Assembly: GCA_041687015.1 (NCBI GenBank)
Contig: JAWLCT010000014.1
Coordinates: 1 to 64,000, forward strand
Reading direction: 5' to 3'
DNA: 64,000 nucleotides
Source: JALOAT01 sp041687015
Lineage (GTDB): Bacteria; Pseudomonadota; Gammaproteobacteria; Thiohalomonadales; Thiohalomonadaceae
The translations under genes and the position numbers were made by a program. Positions 24,958 to 33,550 of this stretch are shown here, piece after piece. Position 1 is the stretch's first letter. Each line of letters begins with the position of its first letter. The notes under the pieces were generated by a model. That model saw nothing but the letters and a program-made list of their open reading frames with translations. It was not told the origin of the DNA and did not search any database.

Positions 24958-26118
24958 TTACAGCCCGGCTGCGGCGCGCAGGGCCTCGGCCTTGTCGGTG
25001 CGTTCCCAGGTGAACTCCGGCTCCTCGCGGCCGAAGTGGCCGTAGGCGGCGGTGGCGCGGTAGATGGGGCGCAGCAGGTCGAGCATGTGGATGATGCCGC
25101 GGGGGCGCAGGTCGAACTCCTCACGCACCAGTTGCACCAGGCGCTCCTCGGCAATCTTGCCGGTGCCGAAGGTCTCGATGGAGATGGAGGTCGGTTCGGC
25201 GACGCCGATGGCGTAGGAAACCTGGATTTCGCAGCGGTCGGCGAGGCCGGCGGCGACGATGTTCTTGGCCACGTAGCGGCCGGCATAGGCCGCGGAGCGG
25301 TCCACCTTGGACGGGTCCTTGCCGGAGAAGGCGCCGCCGCCGTGACGGGCCATGCCGCCGTAGGTATCGACGATGATCTTGCGCCCGGTCAGGCCGCAAT
25401 CGCCCATGGGGCCGCCGATGACGAACCGACCGGTGGGATTGATATAGAAGCGGGTGTCCTTGCTGATCCACTCGCGTGGCAGCACGGGCAGGATCACTTC
25501 GTCCATGATCGCCTCGTGCACCACCTCCTCGGTCACGTCCGGGGCATGCTGGGTCGACAGCACCACGGCATCGATGCCGACCGGCACGCCGTCTTCATAG
25601 ACGAAGGTCACCTGGCTCTTGGCGTCCGGGCGCAGCCACGACAGGGTGCCGTTCTTGCGCACTTCGGCCTGGCGCTGCACCAGGCGGTGCGCGTAGGTGA
25701 TGGGGGCGGGCATGAGCACGTCGGTTTCGCGGGTGGCGTAGCCGAACATGAGACCCTGATCGCCGGCGCCCATCTGCAGCTCGTCCTCGCGGTCCACGCC
25801 CTGAGCGATATCTGCAGACTGCTTGCCGACGGCGTTCAGCACCGCGCAGGACTCCCAGTCGAAGCCCATGTGGGAGCTGTTGTAGCCGATGTCCTTGACC
25901 ACCTCGCGGGCAACGCGTTCATAGTCGACCACGGCCGACGTGGTGATCTCGCCGGCAACCAGCACCATGCCGGTCTTCACCAGGGTCTCGCAGGCCACGC
26001 GGGCACGCGGGTCCTGCGCCACGATGGCGTCGAGAATGGCGTCGGAAATCTGGTCGGCGATCTTGTCCGGATGGCCTTCGGACACCGACTCAGAGGTGAA
26101 AAGGTGCTGTTTGGACAT
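24958..26118 (-). CDS. metK: Methionine adenosyltransferase (SAM synthetase)
   Basis: MetK makes SAM from methionine and ATP. The 386-residue product starts MSKQHLFTSESVSEGHPDK and has GAGDQGLMFGYA (the ATP-binding hexapeptide region), GGGAFSGKDPSKVDRSAAY and the ending common to proteobacterial MetK. The start at 26116-26118 has GGGG 7 bases upstream; an ATG two codons earlier is possible. A longer frame upstream lacks support. It lies on the same strand as ahcY and metF, so SAM synthesis and recycling are grouped. I found no SAM riboswitch in its leader (26119-26242). Confidence 0.96.
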   Translation of the reverse strand: MSKQHLFTSESVSEGHPDKIADQISDAILDAIVAQDPRARVACETLVKTGMVLVAGEITTSAVVDYERVAREVVKDIGYNSSHMGFDWESCAVLNAVGKQSADIAQGVDREDELQMGAGDQGLMFGYATRETDVLMPAPITYAHRLVQRQAEVRKNGTLSWLRPDAKSQVTFVYEDGVPVGIDAVVLSTQHAPDVTEEVVHEAIMDEVILPVLPREWISKDTRFYINPTGRFVIGGPMGDCGLTGRKIIVDTYGGMARHGGGAFSGKDPSKVDRSAAYAGRYVAKNIVAAGLADRCEIQVSYAIGVAEPTSISIETFGTGKIAEERLVQLVREEFDLRPRGIIHMLDLLRPIYRATAAYGHFGREEPEFTWERTDKAEALRAAAGL

Positions 26119-26242
26119 GCGCATTCCCCACAAATTCTGTGCCCGGAGGGCGGTACGAGGGCCTAAGGAAAAGCAAGCGCGGAAATATAACATCCTCGCC
26201 CGGCACAACGGAACAGGCACCCGTCCCCCGGGCGACCGGGGC

Positions 26243-27052
26243 TCAATAGCCCCACATGCCTTCGAGCAGCTTGGCCTGGCCTTGGAAGTGCCGGGGGGCG
26301 GCGGGTTCGAAATAAGGAATGTTGAGGCGCTCCAGGGCGGCGCGACCCTCCGGGTGGTCACGGGCATCCACCAGGGCTTTGGCGATGGCCCTCCTGATCT
26401 CGTCGCTCACGTTCGGCGCCGCGGTAATGCCGGGCGCCGGGGCTTGGGGCGTGGTGGCGACCGTGGTCACCTGGGGATAGCGCGCGACCATGGCCGAGGG
26501 GATCAGCGCCCCGGAAGACTGGCCGTTCATGACCCGCTCCATGGCTTCCTCCAGATTGTTGACCTCGATGAGCACGGGCTGACGCAGGGGATTGGGGAAG
26601 AACTGATTCAGGTGCACCGCGCCGAGCGATGGCGCGGGCATGGTGGCCACCGGCTTGCCCACCAGTTCGGCCGGTTCGAGCACCATCTGATCCTGATGAG
26701 ATACCAGTGAATAGCTGATGATCTCCGGCATGCGCGCCACCAGCTTGTAGCCCATTCTGGACACGCGGTAATCGACCATGTGCGGTCCCTCCAGAATGAG
26801 GTGATAGATATTGCGTTTGGTCAGCTGCCAGTGCACCAGGAAATTGCTGGTGGTGGCGAGTTGCACGTTATGTCCGGTGGTTTTCTTCAGGTAGTCGGCC
26901 AGAGGCTGGTAGACGCGGAAGGTCTCTTTTGCCGAGAGAATGGGATGCACCGCAAAGGTGAGGTCCTCGGCGGCAGAGGGAGTGATCCACAGCCATGCCG
27001 TCAGCACGCCGATGGCCGGGCCGCGAAGCCATCGCGAAAAATCCTTACTCAT
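26243..27052 (-). CDS. Orphan PhnD-like periplasmic binding protein
   Basis: This is a 269-residue exported protein with a signal peptide (about residues 1-28, ending SAAEDL) and the phosphate/phosphite/phosphonate-binding fold: LTFAVHPILSAKETFRVYQPLADYLKKTTG, GKPVATMPAPSLGAV, and a C-terminal helix region. Start at 27050-27052 has GGGGGAG upstream. Such proteins usually serve an ABC importer or the sensory half of a signalling protein, but no permease, ATPase or phn/ptx gene is near. Its ligand is therefore open. It lies 124 bases before metK on the same strand. Likely promoter at 27144-27173. Confidence 0.82.
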   Translation of the reverse strand: MSKDFSRWLRGPAIGVLTAWLWITPSAAEDLTFAVHPILSAKETFRVYQPLADYLKKTTGHNVQLATTSNFLVHWQLTKRNIYHLILEGPHMVDYRVSRMGYKLVARMPEIISYSLVSHQDQMVLEPAELVGKPVATMPAPSLGAVHLNQFFPNPLRQPVLIEVNNLEEAMERVMNGQSSGALIPSAMVARYPQVTTVATTPQAPAPGITAAPNVSDEIRRAIAKALVDARDHPEGRAALERLNIPYFEPAAPRHFQGQAKLLEGMWGY

Positions 27053-27143
27053 GCTGCTCCCCCCTAACCGGCCCTCGGCGCAGCACCGGGGCTTTCTGGC
27101 AAAGTTATTGATGAAAAACATCTGATTAGTAATTGTAGAAGGC

Positions 27144-27173
27144 ACTGTAGCAGAGCGCTTTCGGGCCTGACAA
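27144..27173 (-). promoter_or_regulatory. Candidate sigma-70 promoter for the PhnD-like gene
   Basis: On the minus strand TTGTCA (27168-27173) and TACAGT (27144-27149) are 18 bases apart, about 90 bases before the start codon. The -35 is close to consensus; the -10 matches 4 of 6. Confidence 0.4.
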
Positions 27174-27538
27174 ACACGGGAGGGCTGCGTAGATGGCGCT
27201 AGCCAATTCCTTGTTTTGGCGGCCTCTGGGCGGGATAAGCCAGTGGTGATATTGCCGGGGGACAGGAGATTGTAGACAATCGGCCCCTTCCGGTTGGCGG
27301 AAGACCGGAAAAATAGCGGCTACAGTTTTCCCCGCAACGCGGTTGCGTTGCTTGCTCATTCAAGAGCCGGACCCGCGATTGATGTTAGGGTAGTCGCTCG
27401 GCCGGGGCCGATAACAACAAGAACAAAGGGCCGGCCTCGCAGAACAACAGCCGGGCCGACAGGGTGCCGCCCACGGTGGCAGCGGTGCATCCGGTCCGGA
27501 ACACAGAATTTCAATTGGTATCCAGGAGAAGCACACAC
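27174..27538 (+). other. Non-coding stretch upstream of tkt
   Basis: This is the upstream region of the Calvin-cycle operon. I see no credible gene on either strand. It should hold the tkt promoter and possibly CbbR sites, but I could not pick a convincing -35/-10 pair or a CbbR site by eye. A good ribosome binding site (CAGGAGAAG) sits 10 or so bases before the tkt ATG. Confidence 0.5.
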
Positions 27539-29533
27539 ATGCCAACCCGTCGTGAACTCGCAAATGCCATCCGTGCGCTCAGCATGGATGGGGTCCAGAA
27601 GGCCAAGTCCGGTCACCCCGGCGCCCCCATGGGCATGGCCGACATCGCCGAAGTCCTCTGGCGTGACCACCTGAAGCACAACCCCAAGAATCCTGCGTGG
27701 TATGACCGCGACCGTTTCATCCTGTCGAACGGCCACGGCTCCATGCTGATCTACTCCCTGCTGCACCTGACCGGTTATGACGTCAGCATCGACGACCTGA
27801 AGAACTTCCGTCAGCTGCACTCCCGGACCCCGGGTCATCCCGAGTACGGCTACACCCCCGGCGTGGAGACCACCACCGGCCCCCTGGGTCAGGGCATCAC
27901 CAACGGCGTCGGCATGGCCATCGCCGAGAAGGTGCTCGCCGGTCAGTTCAACCGCCCCGGCCACAACATCGTCGACCACCACACCTACGTGTTCATGGGC
28001 GACGGCTGCATGATGGAAGGCATCTCCCACGAGTCCTGCGCCCTGGCCGGCACCCTGGGCCTGGGCAAGCTCATCGCCTTCTGGGATGACAACGGCATTT
28101 CCATCGACGGCCATGTGGAAGGCTGGTTCACCGACGACACGCCGAAGCGCTTCGAAGCCTACGGCTGGCACGTGATCCGCGGTGTGGACGGCCATGATGC
28201 CGATGCCATCAACAAGGCCATTCACGAGGCCAAGAGCGTCAATGACAAGCCCTCGCTGATCTGCTGCAAGACCGTCATCGGCTTTGGCGCGCCCAACCTG
28301 TGCGGTTCGCACGACTGCCACGGTGCGCCCCTGGGCGACGACGAAATCGCCGCCACCCGTGAAAACCTGGGTTGGAAGCACGAGCCGTTCGCCATCCCCG
28401 CTGACATCGCCGCCGAGTGGGACGCGACCCAGAAAGGCGCCAAGGCGGAAGGCCACTGGCAGGAGAAGTTCGAGGCTTACAAGAAGGCATTTCCGGAACT
28501 CGCCGCCGAGTTCGAGCGCCGCATGAACGGCGAGCTGCCGGCCAACTGGGCGAAGGACGCGGCCGAGTTCATCGACAGCGTGAACGCCAAGGCCGAGAAG
28601 ATCGCCACCCGCAAGGCATCGCAGAACGCCATCACCGGCTATGCCAAGCTGCTGCCCGAATTCCTGGGCGGTTCCGCCGACCTGACGCCCTCCAACCTGA
28701 CCGGCTGGAAGGACGCCAAGTCCATCACCAATACGGTGAGCGACGGCAACTACATCTCCTACGGTGTGCGCGAGTTCGGCATGTCCGCGATCATGAACGG
28801 CATGGCCCTGCACGGCGGCTTTATCCCGTTCGGCGGCACCTTCCTGATGTTCTCCGAGTACGCCCGCAATGCCCTGCGTATGGCGGCGCTCATGAAGGTC
28901 CGCTCCATTTTCGTTTACACCCACGACTCCATCGGTCTGGGTGAGGACGGCCCCACTCATCAGCCCATCGAGCAGATTGCGACCCTGCGCTATATTCCCA
29001 ACATGTCGCTGTGGCGTCCCTGCGACGCGGTCGAGTCCGCCGTGGCCTGGGCACGGGCGGTGGAACGCAAGACCGGTCCCTCCTGCCTCATCTTCTCGCG
29101 CCAGAATCTACCGCACATGGAGCGCAGCGCCGAGCAGCTGGCCGACATTGCCCGCGGCGGCTACGTGCTGAAGGACTGCGAGGGCACCCCCGAAGCCATC
29201 ATCATTGCTACGGGCTCGGAGGTGGAACTCGCAGCAAATGCCTATGCTGAACTTAGCAAGAAGGGTCGTAAGGTGCGCGTGGTGTCCATGCCTTCCACCG
29301 ATACCTTCGATGCGCAGGACGCGGCTTATCGCGAGTCCGTCCTGCCTGCCAAGGTGCGCGCGCGCGTGGCCGTGGAAGCTGGCGTGACCGGCTTCTGGGC
29401 CAAGTATGTGGGCCTGGACGGCAAGGTCATCGGTATCGACCGCTTCGGCGAGTCCGCGCCGGCCGACCAGCTGTTCAAGGAATTCGGCTTCACCACCGAA
29501 AACGTGGTGAAGGCGGTCGAGTCACTCATCTAA
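27539..29533 (+). CDS. tkt: Transketolase
   Basis: Transketolase moves two-carbon units between sugar phosphates with thiamine diphosphate; in the Calvin cycle it regenerates pentoses. The 664-residue protein starts MPTRRELANAIRALSMD and shows SGHPGAPMGMADIAEVLW, the thiamine-binding motif GDGCMMEGISHE, and THDSIGLGEDGPTHQPIEQ. The ATG at 27539 is preceded by AGGAGAAG. It heads a run tkt-gap-pgk-pyk-fba on one strand, ordered like the cbbT-cbbG-cbbK-pyk-cbbA clusters of autotrophs. Confidence 0.97.
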   Translation: MPTRRELANAIRALSMDGVQKAKSGHPGAPMGMADIAEVLWRDHLKHNPKNPAWYDRDRFILSNGHGSMLIYSLLHLTGYDVSIDDLKNFRQLHSRTPGHPEYGYTPGVETTTGPLGQGITNGVGMAIAEKVLAGQFNRPGHNIVDHHTYVFMGDGCMMEGISHESCALAGTLGLGKLIAFWDDNGISIDGHVEGWFTDDTPKRFEAYGWHVIRGVDGHDADAINKAIHEAKSVNDKPSLICCKTVIGFGAPNLCGSHDCHGAPLGDDEIAATRENLGWKHEPFAIPADIAAEWDATQKGAKAEGHWQEKFEAYKKAFPELAAEFERRMNGELPANWAKDAAEFIDSVNAKAEKIATRKASQNAITGYAKLLPEFLGGSADLTPSNLTGWKDAKSITNTVSDGNYISYGVREFGMSAIMNGMALHGGFIPFGGTFLMFSEYARNALRMAALMKVRSIFVYTHDSIGLGEDGPTHQPIEQIATLRYIPNMSLWRPCDAVESAVAWARAVERKTGPSCLIFSRQNLPHMERSAEQLADIARGGYVLKDCEGTPEAIIIATGSEVELAANAYAELSKKGRKVRVVSMPSTDTFDAQDAAYRESVLPAKVRARVAVEAGVTGFWAKYVGLDGKVIGIDRFGESAPADQLFKEFGFTTENVVKAVESLI

Positions 29534-29555
29534 GAAAAACCAGGAGATCGAGAGA

Positions 29556-30560
29556 ATGGCTATCAAAGTTGGTATCAACGGCTTCGGTCGTATCGGCCGC
29601 ATGGTGTTCCGCGCGATTGCGAAGGAAGCCGAGTTCAATGACATCGAGGTCGTGGCCATCAACGACCTGCTCGAGCCCGACTACCTGGCTTACATGCTGA
29701 AGTACGACTCCGTGCACGGCCGCTTCAACGGCGAGATCAAAGTGGACGGCACCAATCTGGTCGTGAACGGCAAGAAGATCCGCCTCACCGCCGAGAAGGA
29801 TCCCACCGCGCTGGCGTGGGGCGACGTGGGCGTCGACATCGTGGTGGAATCCACCGGCCTGTTCCTCACCAAGGAGTCCTGCGAGGCGCACCTGAAGGCC
29901 GGTGCCAAGAAGGTGGTGCAATCCGCCCCCTCCAAGGACGACACCCCGATGTTCGTGTACGGCGTGAACCACCAGAAGTACGCCGGTGAGACCATCGTTT
30001 CCGCCGCCTCCTGCACCACCAACTGCCTGGCGCCGGTCGCCAAGGTGCTGCACGAGAACTTCGGTATCAAGCGCGGCCTGATGAGCACCGTGCACGCCGC
30101 CACCGCCACCCAGAAGACCGTCGACGGTCCGTCCAAGAAGGACTGGCGCGGCGGCCGCGGCATCCTGGAGAACATCATCCCGTCCTCCACCGGTGCCGCC
30201 AAGGCCGTGGGCAAGGTCATCCCCGAGCTGAACAAGAAGCTCACCGGCATGGCGTTCCGCGTGCCCACCTCCGACGTCTCCGTGGTCGACCTCACCGTGG
30301 AACTGGAGAAGGACGCCTCCTACGAGCAGATCTGCGCGGCCATGAAGAAGGCCTCCGAAGGTGACCTCAAGGGCGTGCTCGGCTACACCGACGAGAAGGT
30401 GGTCGCCACCGACTTCCGCGGCTGCCCCCAGCCCTCCACCTTCGACGCCGAAGCGGGCATCGCCCTCGACGGCACCTTCGTCAAGCTGGTGTCCTGGTAC
30501 GACAACGAGTACGGCTACACCTGCAACATGCTCCGCTTTGTGAAGCACGTGGCGAAGTAA
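29556..30560 (+). CDS. gap: Glyceraldehyde-3-phosphate dehydrogenase, type I
   Basis: GAPDH interconverts 1,3-bisphosphoglycerate and glyceraldehyde 3-phosphate. The 334-residue protein has the nucleotide-binding GINGFGRIGR (residues 7-15), the active-site Cys153 in SAASCTTNC, and WYDNEYGYTCNMLRF near the end. The cofactor-selecting position reads NDL, as in NAD-type enzymes. A strong ribosome binding site (AGGAGAT) is present 22 bases after tkt. A CACGGAG palindrome separates it from pgk. Codon use is extremely C/G-ending, a sign of high expression. Confidence 0.97.
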   Translation: MAIKVGINGFGRIGRMVFRAIAKEAEFNDIEVVAINDLLEPDYLAYMLKYDSVHGRFNGEIKVDGTNLVVNGKKIRLTAEKDPTALAWGDVGVDIVVESTGLFLTKESCEAHLKAGAKKVVQSAPSKDDTPMFVYGVNHQKYAGETIVSAASCTTNCLAPVAKVLHENFGIKRGLMSTVHAATATQKTVDGPSKKDWRGGRGILENIIPSSTGAAKAVGKVIPELNKKLTGMAFRVPTSDVSVVDLTVELEKDASYEQICAAMKKASEGDLKGVLGYTDEKVVATDFRGCPQPSTFDAEAGIALDGTFVKLVSWYDNEYGYTCNMLRFVKHVAK

Positions 30561-30564
30561 GAAG

Positions 30565-30667
30565 AGAAAAGCATTAACCACGGAGGCCACGGAGAACACG
30601 GAGGAGAAATTTCTGGATTTCTCCGTGACCTCCGTGCCTTCTCCGTGGCCTCCGTGGTTCGGCTTTT
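30565..30667. repeat. CACGGAG palindromic repeat, copy D, with terminator-like end
   Basis: Directly after gap, GAAAAGCATTAACCACGGAG opens a left arm (30565-30610) and an inverse arm (30616-30667) ends in GGTTCGGCTTTTTT. The arms can fold into a long hairpin followed by a T-run, so this copy could end or attenuate transcription between gap and pgk. Confidence 0.8.
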
Positions 30668-30748
30668 TTCAGCAAGAGAGTCATCCGCCGAAGCGGCGCT
30701 TCCGCCGATGGTTTTCAGAATAATTAACAATCTTAAGGAGCAGTCCAC

Positions 30749-31930
30749 ATGTCCGTTAAGAAGATGACCGAGCTGGATCTGAAGGGTAAGCGCGTTTTCA
30801 TTCGTGCTGACCTGAACGTTCCCGTGAAGGACGGCAAGGTGACGTCCGACGCGCGCATCACCGCTTCCATGCCTACCATCGAGGCTGCACTGAAAGCCGG
30901 CGCCAAGGTGATGGTGACTTCGCACCTGGGCCGCCCCACCGAGGGCGAATGGACTGAAGATGTTTCCCTCAAGCCCGTCGCCGACGTGCTTTCCGCCAAG
31001 CTCGGCAAGCCCGTACGCCTCATCAAGGATTGGGTCGACGGCGGCTTCGATGTGGCCGAAGGCGAACTGGTTCTCCTCGAGAACTGCCGCGTCAACAAGG
31101 GCGAAAAGAAGAACGATGACGAGCTGTCCAAGAAATACGCCGCGCTTTGCGACGTGTTCGTCATGGACGCCTTCGGCACCGCGCACCGCGCCCAGGCCTC
31201 TACTCACGGCGTCGCCAAGTACGCCCCGGTGGCCTGCGCCGGTATCCTGCTGACCGCAGAGCTGGACGCGCTCGGCAAGGCGCTCGCCAATCCCAAGCGG
31301 CCCATGGTCGCCATCGTGGGCGGGAGCAAGGTTTCCACCAAGCTGACGGTGCTCGAGTCCCTGGCCGAGAAGTGTGATCAGCTGGTGGTCGGTGGCGGCA
31401 TCGCCAACACCTTCCTTGCGGCCGCCGGCAAGAAGATCGGCAAGTCACTGGCCGAGGCGGATCTCATCCCCACCGCCAAGGGCTTGATGGAGAAGATGCA
31501 AAAGCGCGGCGCCAACATCCCCATCGCCGTGGACGTGGTCGTGGGCAAGCAGTTCGACGCCAACGAGCCCGCCGTCCTGAAGGACGCCAATGACGTGGCC
31601 GACGACGACATGATCTTCGACATCGGCCCCAAGAGCGCTCAGGAACTGGCCGACGTCATCATGAAGGCCGGTACCGTGGTGTGGAACGGCCCTGTGGGTG
31701 TGTTCGAGTTCGACCAGTTCGGTGAAGGCACCAAGAAAATCGCCGAAGCGATCGCCAACACCTCTGCCTTCACCCTGGCGGGTGGCGGCGACACCATCGC
31801 GGCCATCCAGAAGTACGACATCTACGAAAAGGTGTCCTACATCTCGACGGCCGGCGGTGCTTTCCTGGAATACTTGGAAGGCAAGACATTGCCTGCCGTC
31901 GCCATTCTCGAAGAACGCGCGAGCAAGTAA
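30749..31930 (+). CDS. pgk: Phosphoglycerate kinase
   Basis: Pgk transfers phosphate between ATP and 3-phosphoglycerate. The 393-residue protein carries KRVFIRADLNVPVKDG, TSHLGRPTEGEW (substrate-binding Arg/His), VAIVGGSKVSTKLTVL, and the C-terminal ATP-binding GGGDTIAAI. AGGAG precedes the ATG. It lies 188 bases after gap, with the copy D palindrome in between, and 88 bases before pyk. Confidence 0.97.
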   Translation: MSVKKMTELDLKGKRVFIRADLNVPVKDGKVTSDARITASMPTIEAALKAGAKVMVTSHLGRPTEGEWTEDVSLKPVADVLSAKLGKPVRLIKDWVDGGFDVAEGELVLLENCRVNKGEKKNDDELSKKYAALCDVFVMDAFGTAHRAQASTHGVAKYAPVACAGILLTAELDALGKALANPKRPMVAIVGGSKVSTKLTVLESLAEKCDQLVVGGGIANTFLAAAGKKIGKSLAEADLIPTAKGLMEKMQKRGANIPIAVDVVVGKQFDANEPAVLKDANDVADDDMIFDIGPKSAQELADVIMKAGTVVWNGPVGVFEFDQFGEGTKKIAEAIANTSAFTLAGGGDTIAAIQKYDIYEKVSYISTAGGAFLEYLEGKTLPAVAILEERASK

Positions 31931-31947
31931 TTTCAGTTCTTCCATAA

Positions 31948-31982
31948 GGCCGCCCGGGAGGCTGGAATGCCTCCCGGCGGCC
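31948..31982 (+). terminator. Strong intercistronic hairpin between pgk and pyk
   Basis: GGCCGCCCGGGAGGC pairs with GCCTCCCGGCGGCC around a 6-base loop, with one bulged base. No T-run follows, so it is more likely an mRNA-processing or stability hairpin than a full rho-independent terminator. Confidence 0.6.
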
Positions 31983-32018
31983 GAACTTAGAGGGTCAGAA
32001 AGGCCCCTGAGAAACCAC

Positions 32019-33452
32019 ATGCCAAGACGAACAAAGATAGTTGCCACATTGGGGCCGGCTACCGACGAGCCCAAAGTACTGGACAAGATCATCCAGGCCG
32101 GCGTCGACCTGGTCCGCATCAATTTTTCCCACGGCAAGCCCGAAGAACACCTTGAGCGCGTCGAGAAAGTGCGCAATCGCGCACGTGCCCATGGCCGCCA
32201 GGTCGGGGTGCTGGCGGACCTGCAGGGCCCGAAGATTCGCATCGAGAAGTTCCGTGACGGCAAGGTGCTCCTGGAGGAAGGTCAGTCCTTCGTCCTGGAC
32301 GCTGCGCTGGACCACGACAGCGGCGATCACGACCGCGTGGGTATCGCCTACAAGCAACTGCCCGAAGACGTCAACCGTGGCGATACCCTGCTGCTGGATG
32401 ACGGCCGCCTGGTGCTCTGGGTGGACAAGGTGGAAGGTCCGCAGGTGGTGTGCCGGGTGGTGGTAGGCGGTGTGCTGTCCGACCGCAAGGGCATCAACAA
32501 GCAGGGCGGCGGGCTCTCTGCACCGGCACTGACGGACAAGGACAAGGAAGACATCAAGCTCGCCGCGAAAATGGAGGCCGATTACGTCGCGATCTCCTTC
32601 CCGCGCAGCGCAGATGACGTCAATGAAGCACGTGCCCTGTTGCGCGCCGCCGGAGGCCACGGCGAAATCGTGGCGAAAATCGAACGTGCAGAGGCCCTGG
32701 AAGTCATCGACGAGATCATCGCCGCTTCGGGCGCCATCATGGTGGCGCGCGGCGACCTGGGTGTGGAAATCGGTGATGCTGCCCTGGTGCCCTGGCAAAA
32801 GCGCCTCATCAAACAGGCGCGCAGCATGAACCGCCCGGTGATTACGGCGACCCAGATGATGGAGTCCATGATCACCAACCAGATCCCGACCCGCGCTGAG
32901 GTCTTCGACGTGGCCAATGCCGTGCTCGACGGCACCGATGCGGTGATGCTCTCCGCCGAAACCGCCATGGGCAAATACCCGGACAAGGCCATCGCCGCCA
33001 TGGACCGTATCTGCCTGGAGGCCGAAAAGCAGCGTATCGCCATCACCTCCGATCACCGTATCAACACCGAGTTCACCCACATTGACGAGGCCATCGCCAT
33101 GGCCTCCATGTACGTGGCAAATCACCTCAAGGTGAAGGCGATCGCCTCTCTCACCGAATCCGGTGCCACGCCGCTGTGGATGTCGCGCATCAGTTCGGGG
33201 ATTCCCATTTACGCCATGACGCGTCATTCGGGCACCAAGCGCAAAGTGACCCTCTACCGTGGCGTCTACCCTGTGGCCTTCGACGTGACCACATCCGACC
33301 ACGTGCAGGTAAACCGGGAGGCCATTGATGAACTGGTGCGCCGCGGTGCCGTGCGCGACGGGGATCTGGTCATCATCACCAAGGGTGATCTCATGGGCGT
33401 CCACGGTGGTACCAACGCCATGAAGATCGTCCGCGTGGGCGAACTCGTCTGA
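32019..33452 (+). CDS. pyk: Pyruvate kinase
   Basis: Pyk makes ATP and pyruvate from phosphoenolpyruvate. The 477-residue protein starts MPRRTKIVATLGPATDEPK and has RINFSHG, DLQGPKIRIEKF, the active-site stretch IMVARGDLGVEIGD, and NRPVITATQMMESMI. A longer frame upstream is the shifted image of pgk. Pyruvate kinase is not part of the Calvin cycle; its place in this operon links carbon fixation to biosynthesis of pyruvate and is common in chemoautotroph clusters of this type. Confidence 0.96.
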   Translation: MPRRTKIVATLGPATDEPKVLDKIIQAGVDLVRINFSHGKPEEHLERVEKVRNRARAHGRQVGVLADLQGPKIRIEKFRDGKVLLEEGQSFVLDAALDHDSGDHDRVGIAYKQLPEDVNRGDTLLLDDGRLVLWVDKVEGPQVVCRVVVGGVLSDRKGINKQGGGLSAPALTDKDKEDIKLAAKMEADYVAISFPRSADDVNEARALLRAAGGHGEIVAKIERAEALEVIDEIIAASGAIMVARGDLGVEIGDAALVPWQKRLIKQARSMNRPVITATQMMESMITNQIPTRAEVFDVANAVLDGTDAVMLSAETAMGKYPDKAIAAMDRICLEAEKQRIAITSDHRINTEFTHIDEAIAMASMYVANHLKVKAIASLTESGATPLWMSRISSGIPIYAMTRHSGTKRKVTLYRGVYPVAFDVTTSDHVQVNREAIDELVRRGAVRDGDLVIITKGDLMGVHGGTNAMKIVRVGELV

Positions 33453-33521
33453 GCGCGTGAGAGGTAACAGGTGACGCGTGACGGTTTTTGCGTACTACGT
33501 TTTAACGTCTAACTTCTAACG
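33453..33521. repeat. GTGAAACGTGA-type intergenic repeat, copy 2
   Basis: Between pyk and fba the left part reads GCGTGAGAGGTAACAGGTGA and continues CGCGTGACGG; the right part (33491-33521) contains ACGTTTTAACGTCTAACTTC, which is roughly its inverse. It resembles the shorter array at 7041-7078. It forms an imperfect hairpin. Confidence 0.5.
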
Positions 33522-33550
33522 ATAACTTTTCGAGTACAAGGAGATTCCAC

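Noticed and set aside
26119..26242. A SAM riboswitch before metK
   Set aside because: I looked for the conserved cores of the SAM-I and SAM-II types and did not find them; only a GC-rich stem near the PhnD-like stop.
27126..27359. A 77-residue minus-strand frame upstream of tkt
   Set aside because: No ribosome binding site and atypical composition, and it overlaps the candidate promoter of the PhnD-like gene.
27356..28960. A 534-residue minus-strand frame opposite tkt
   Set aside because: Antisense shadow driven by strong codon bias in tkt.
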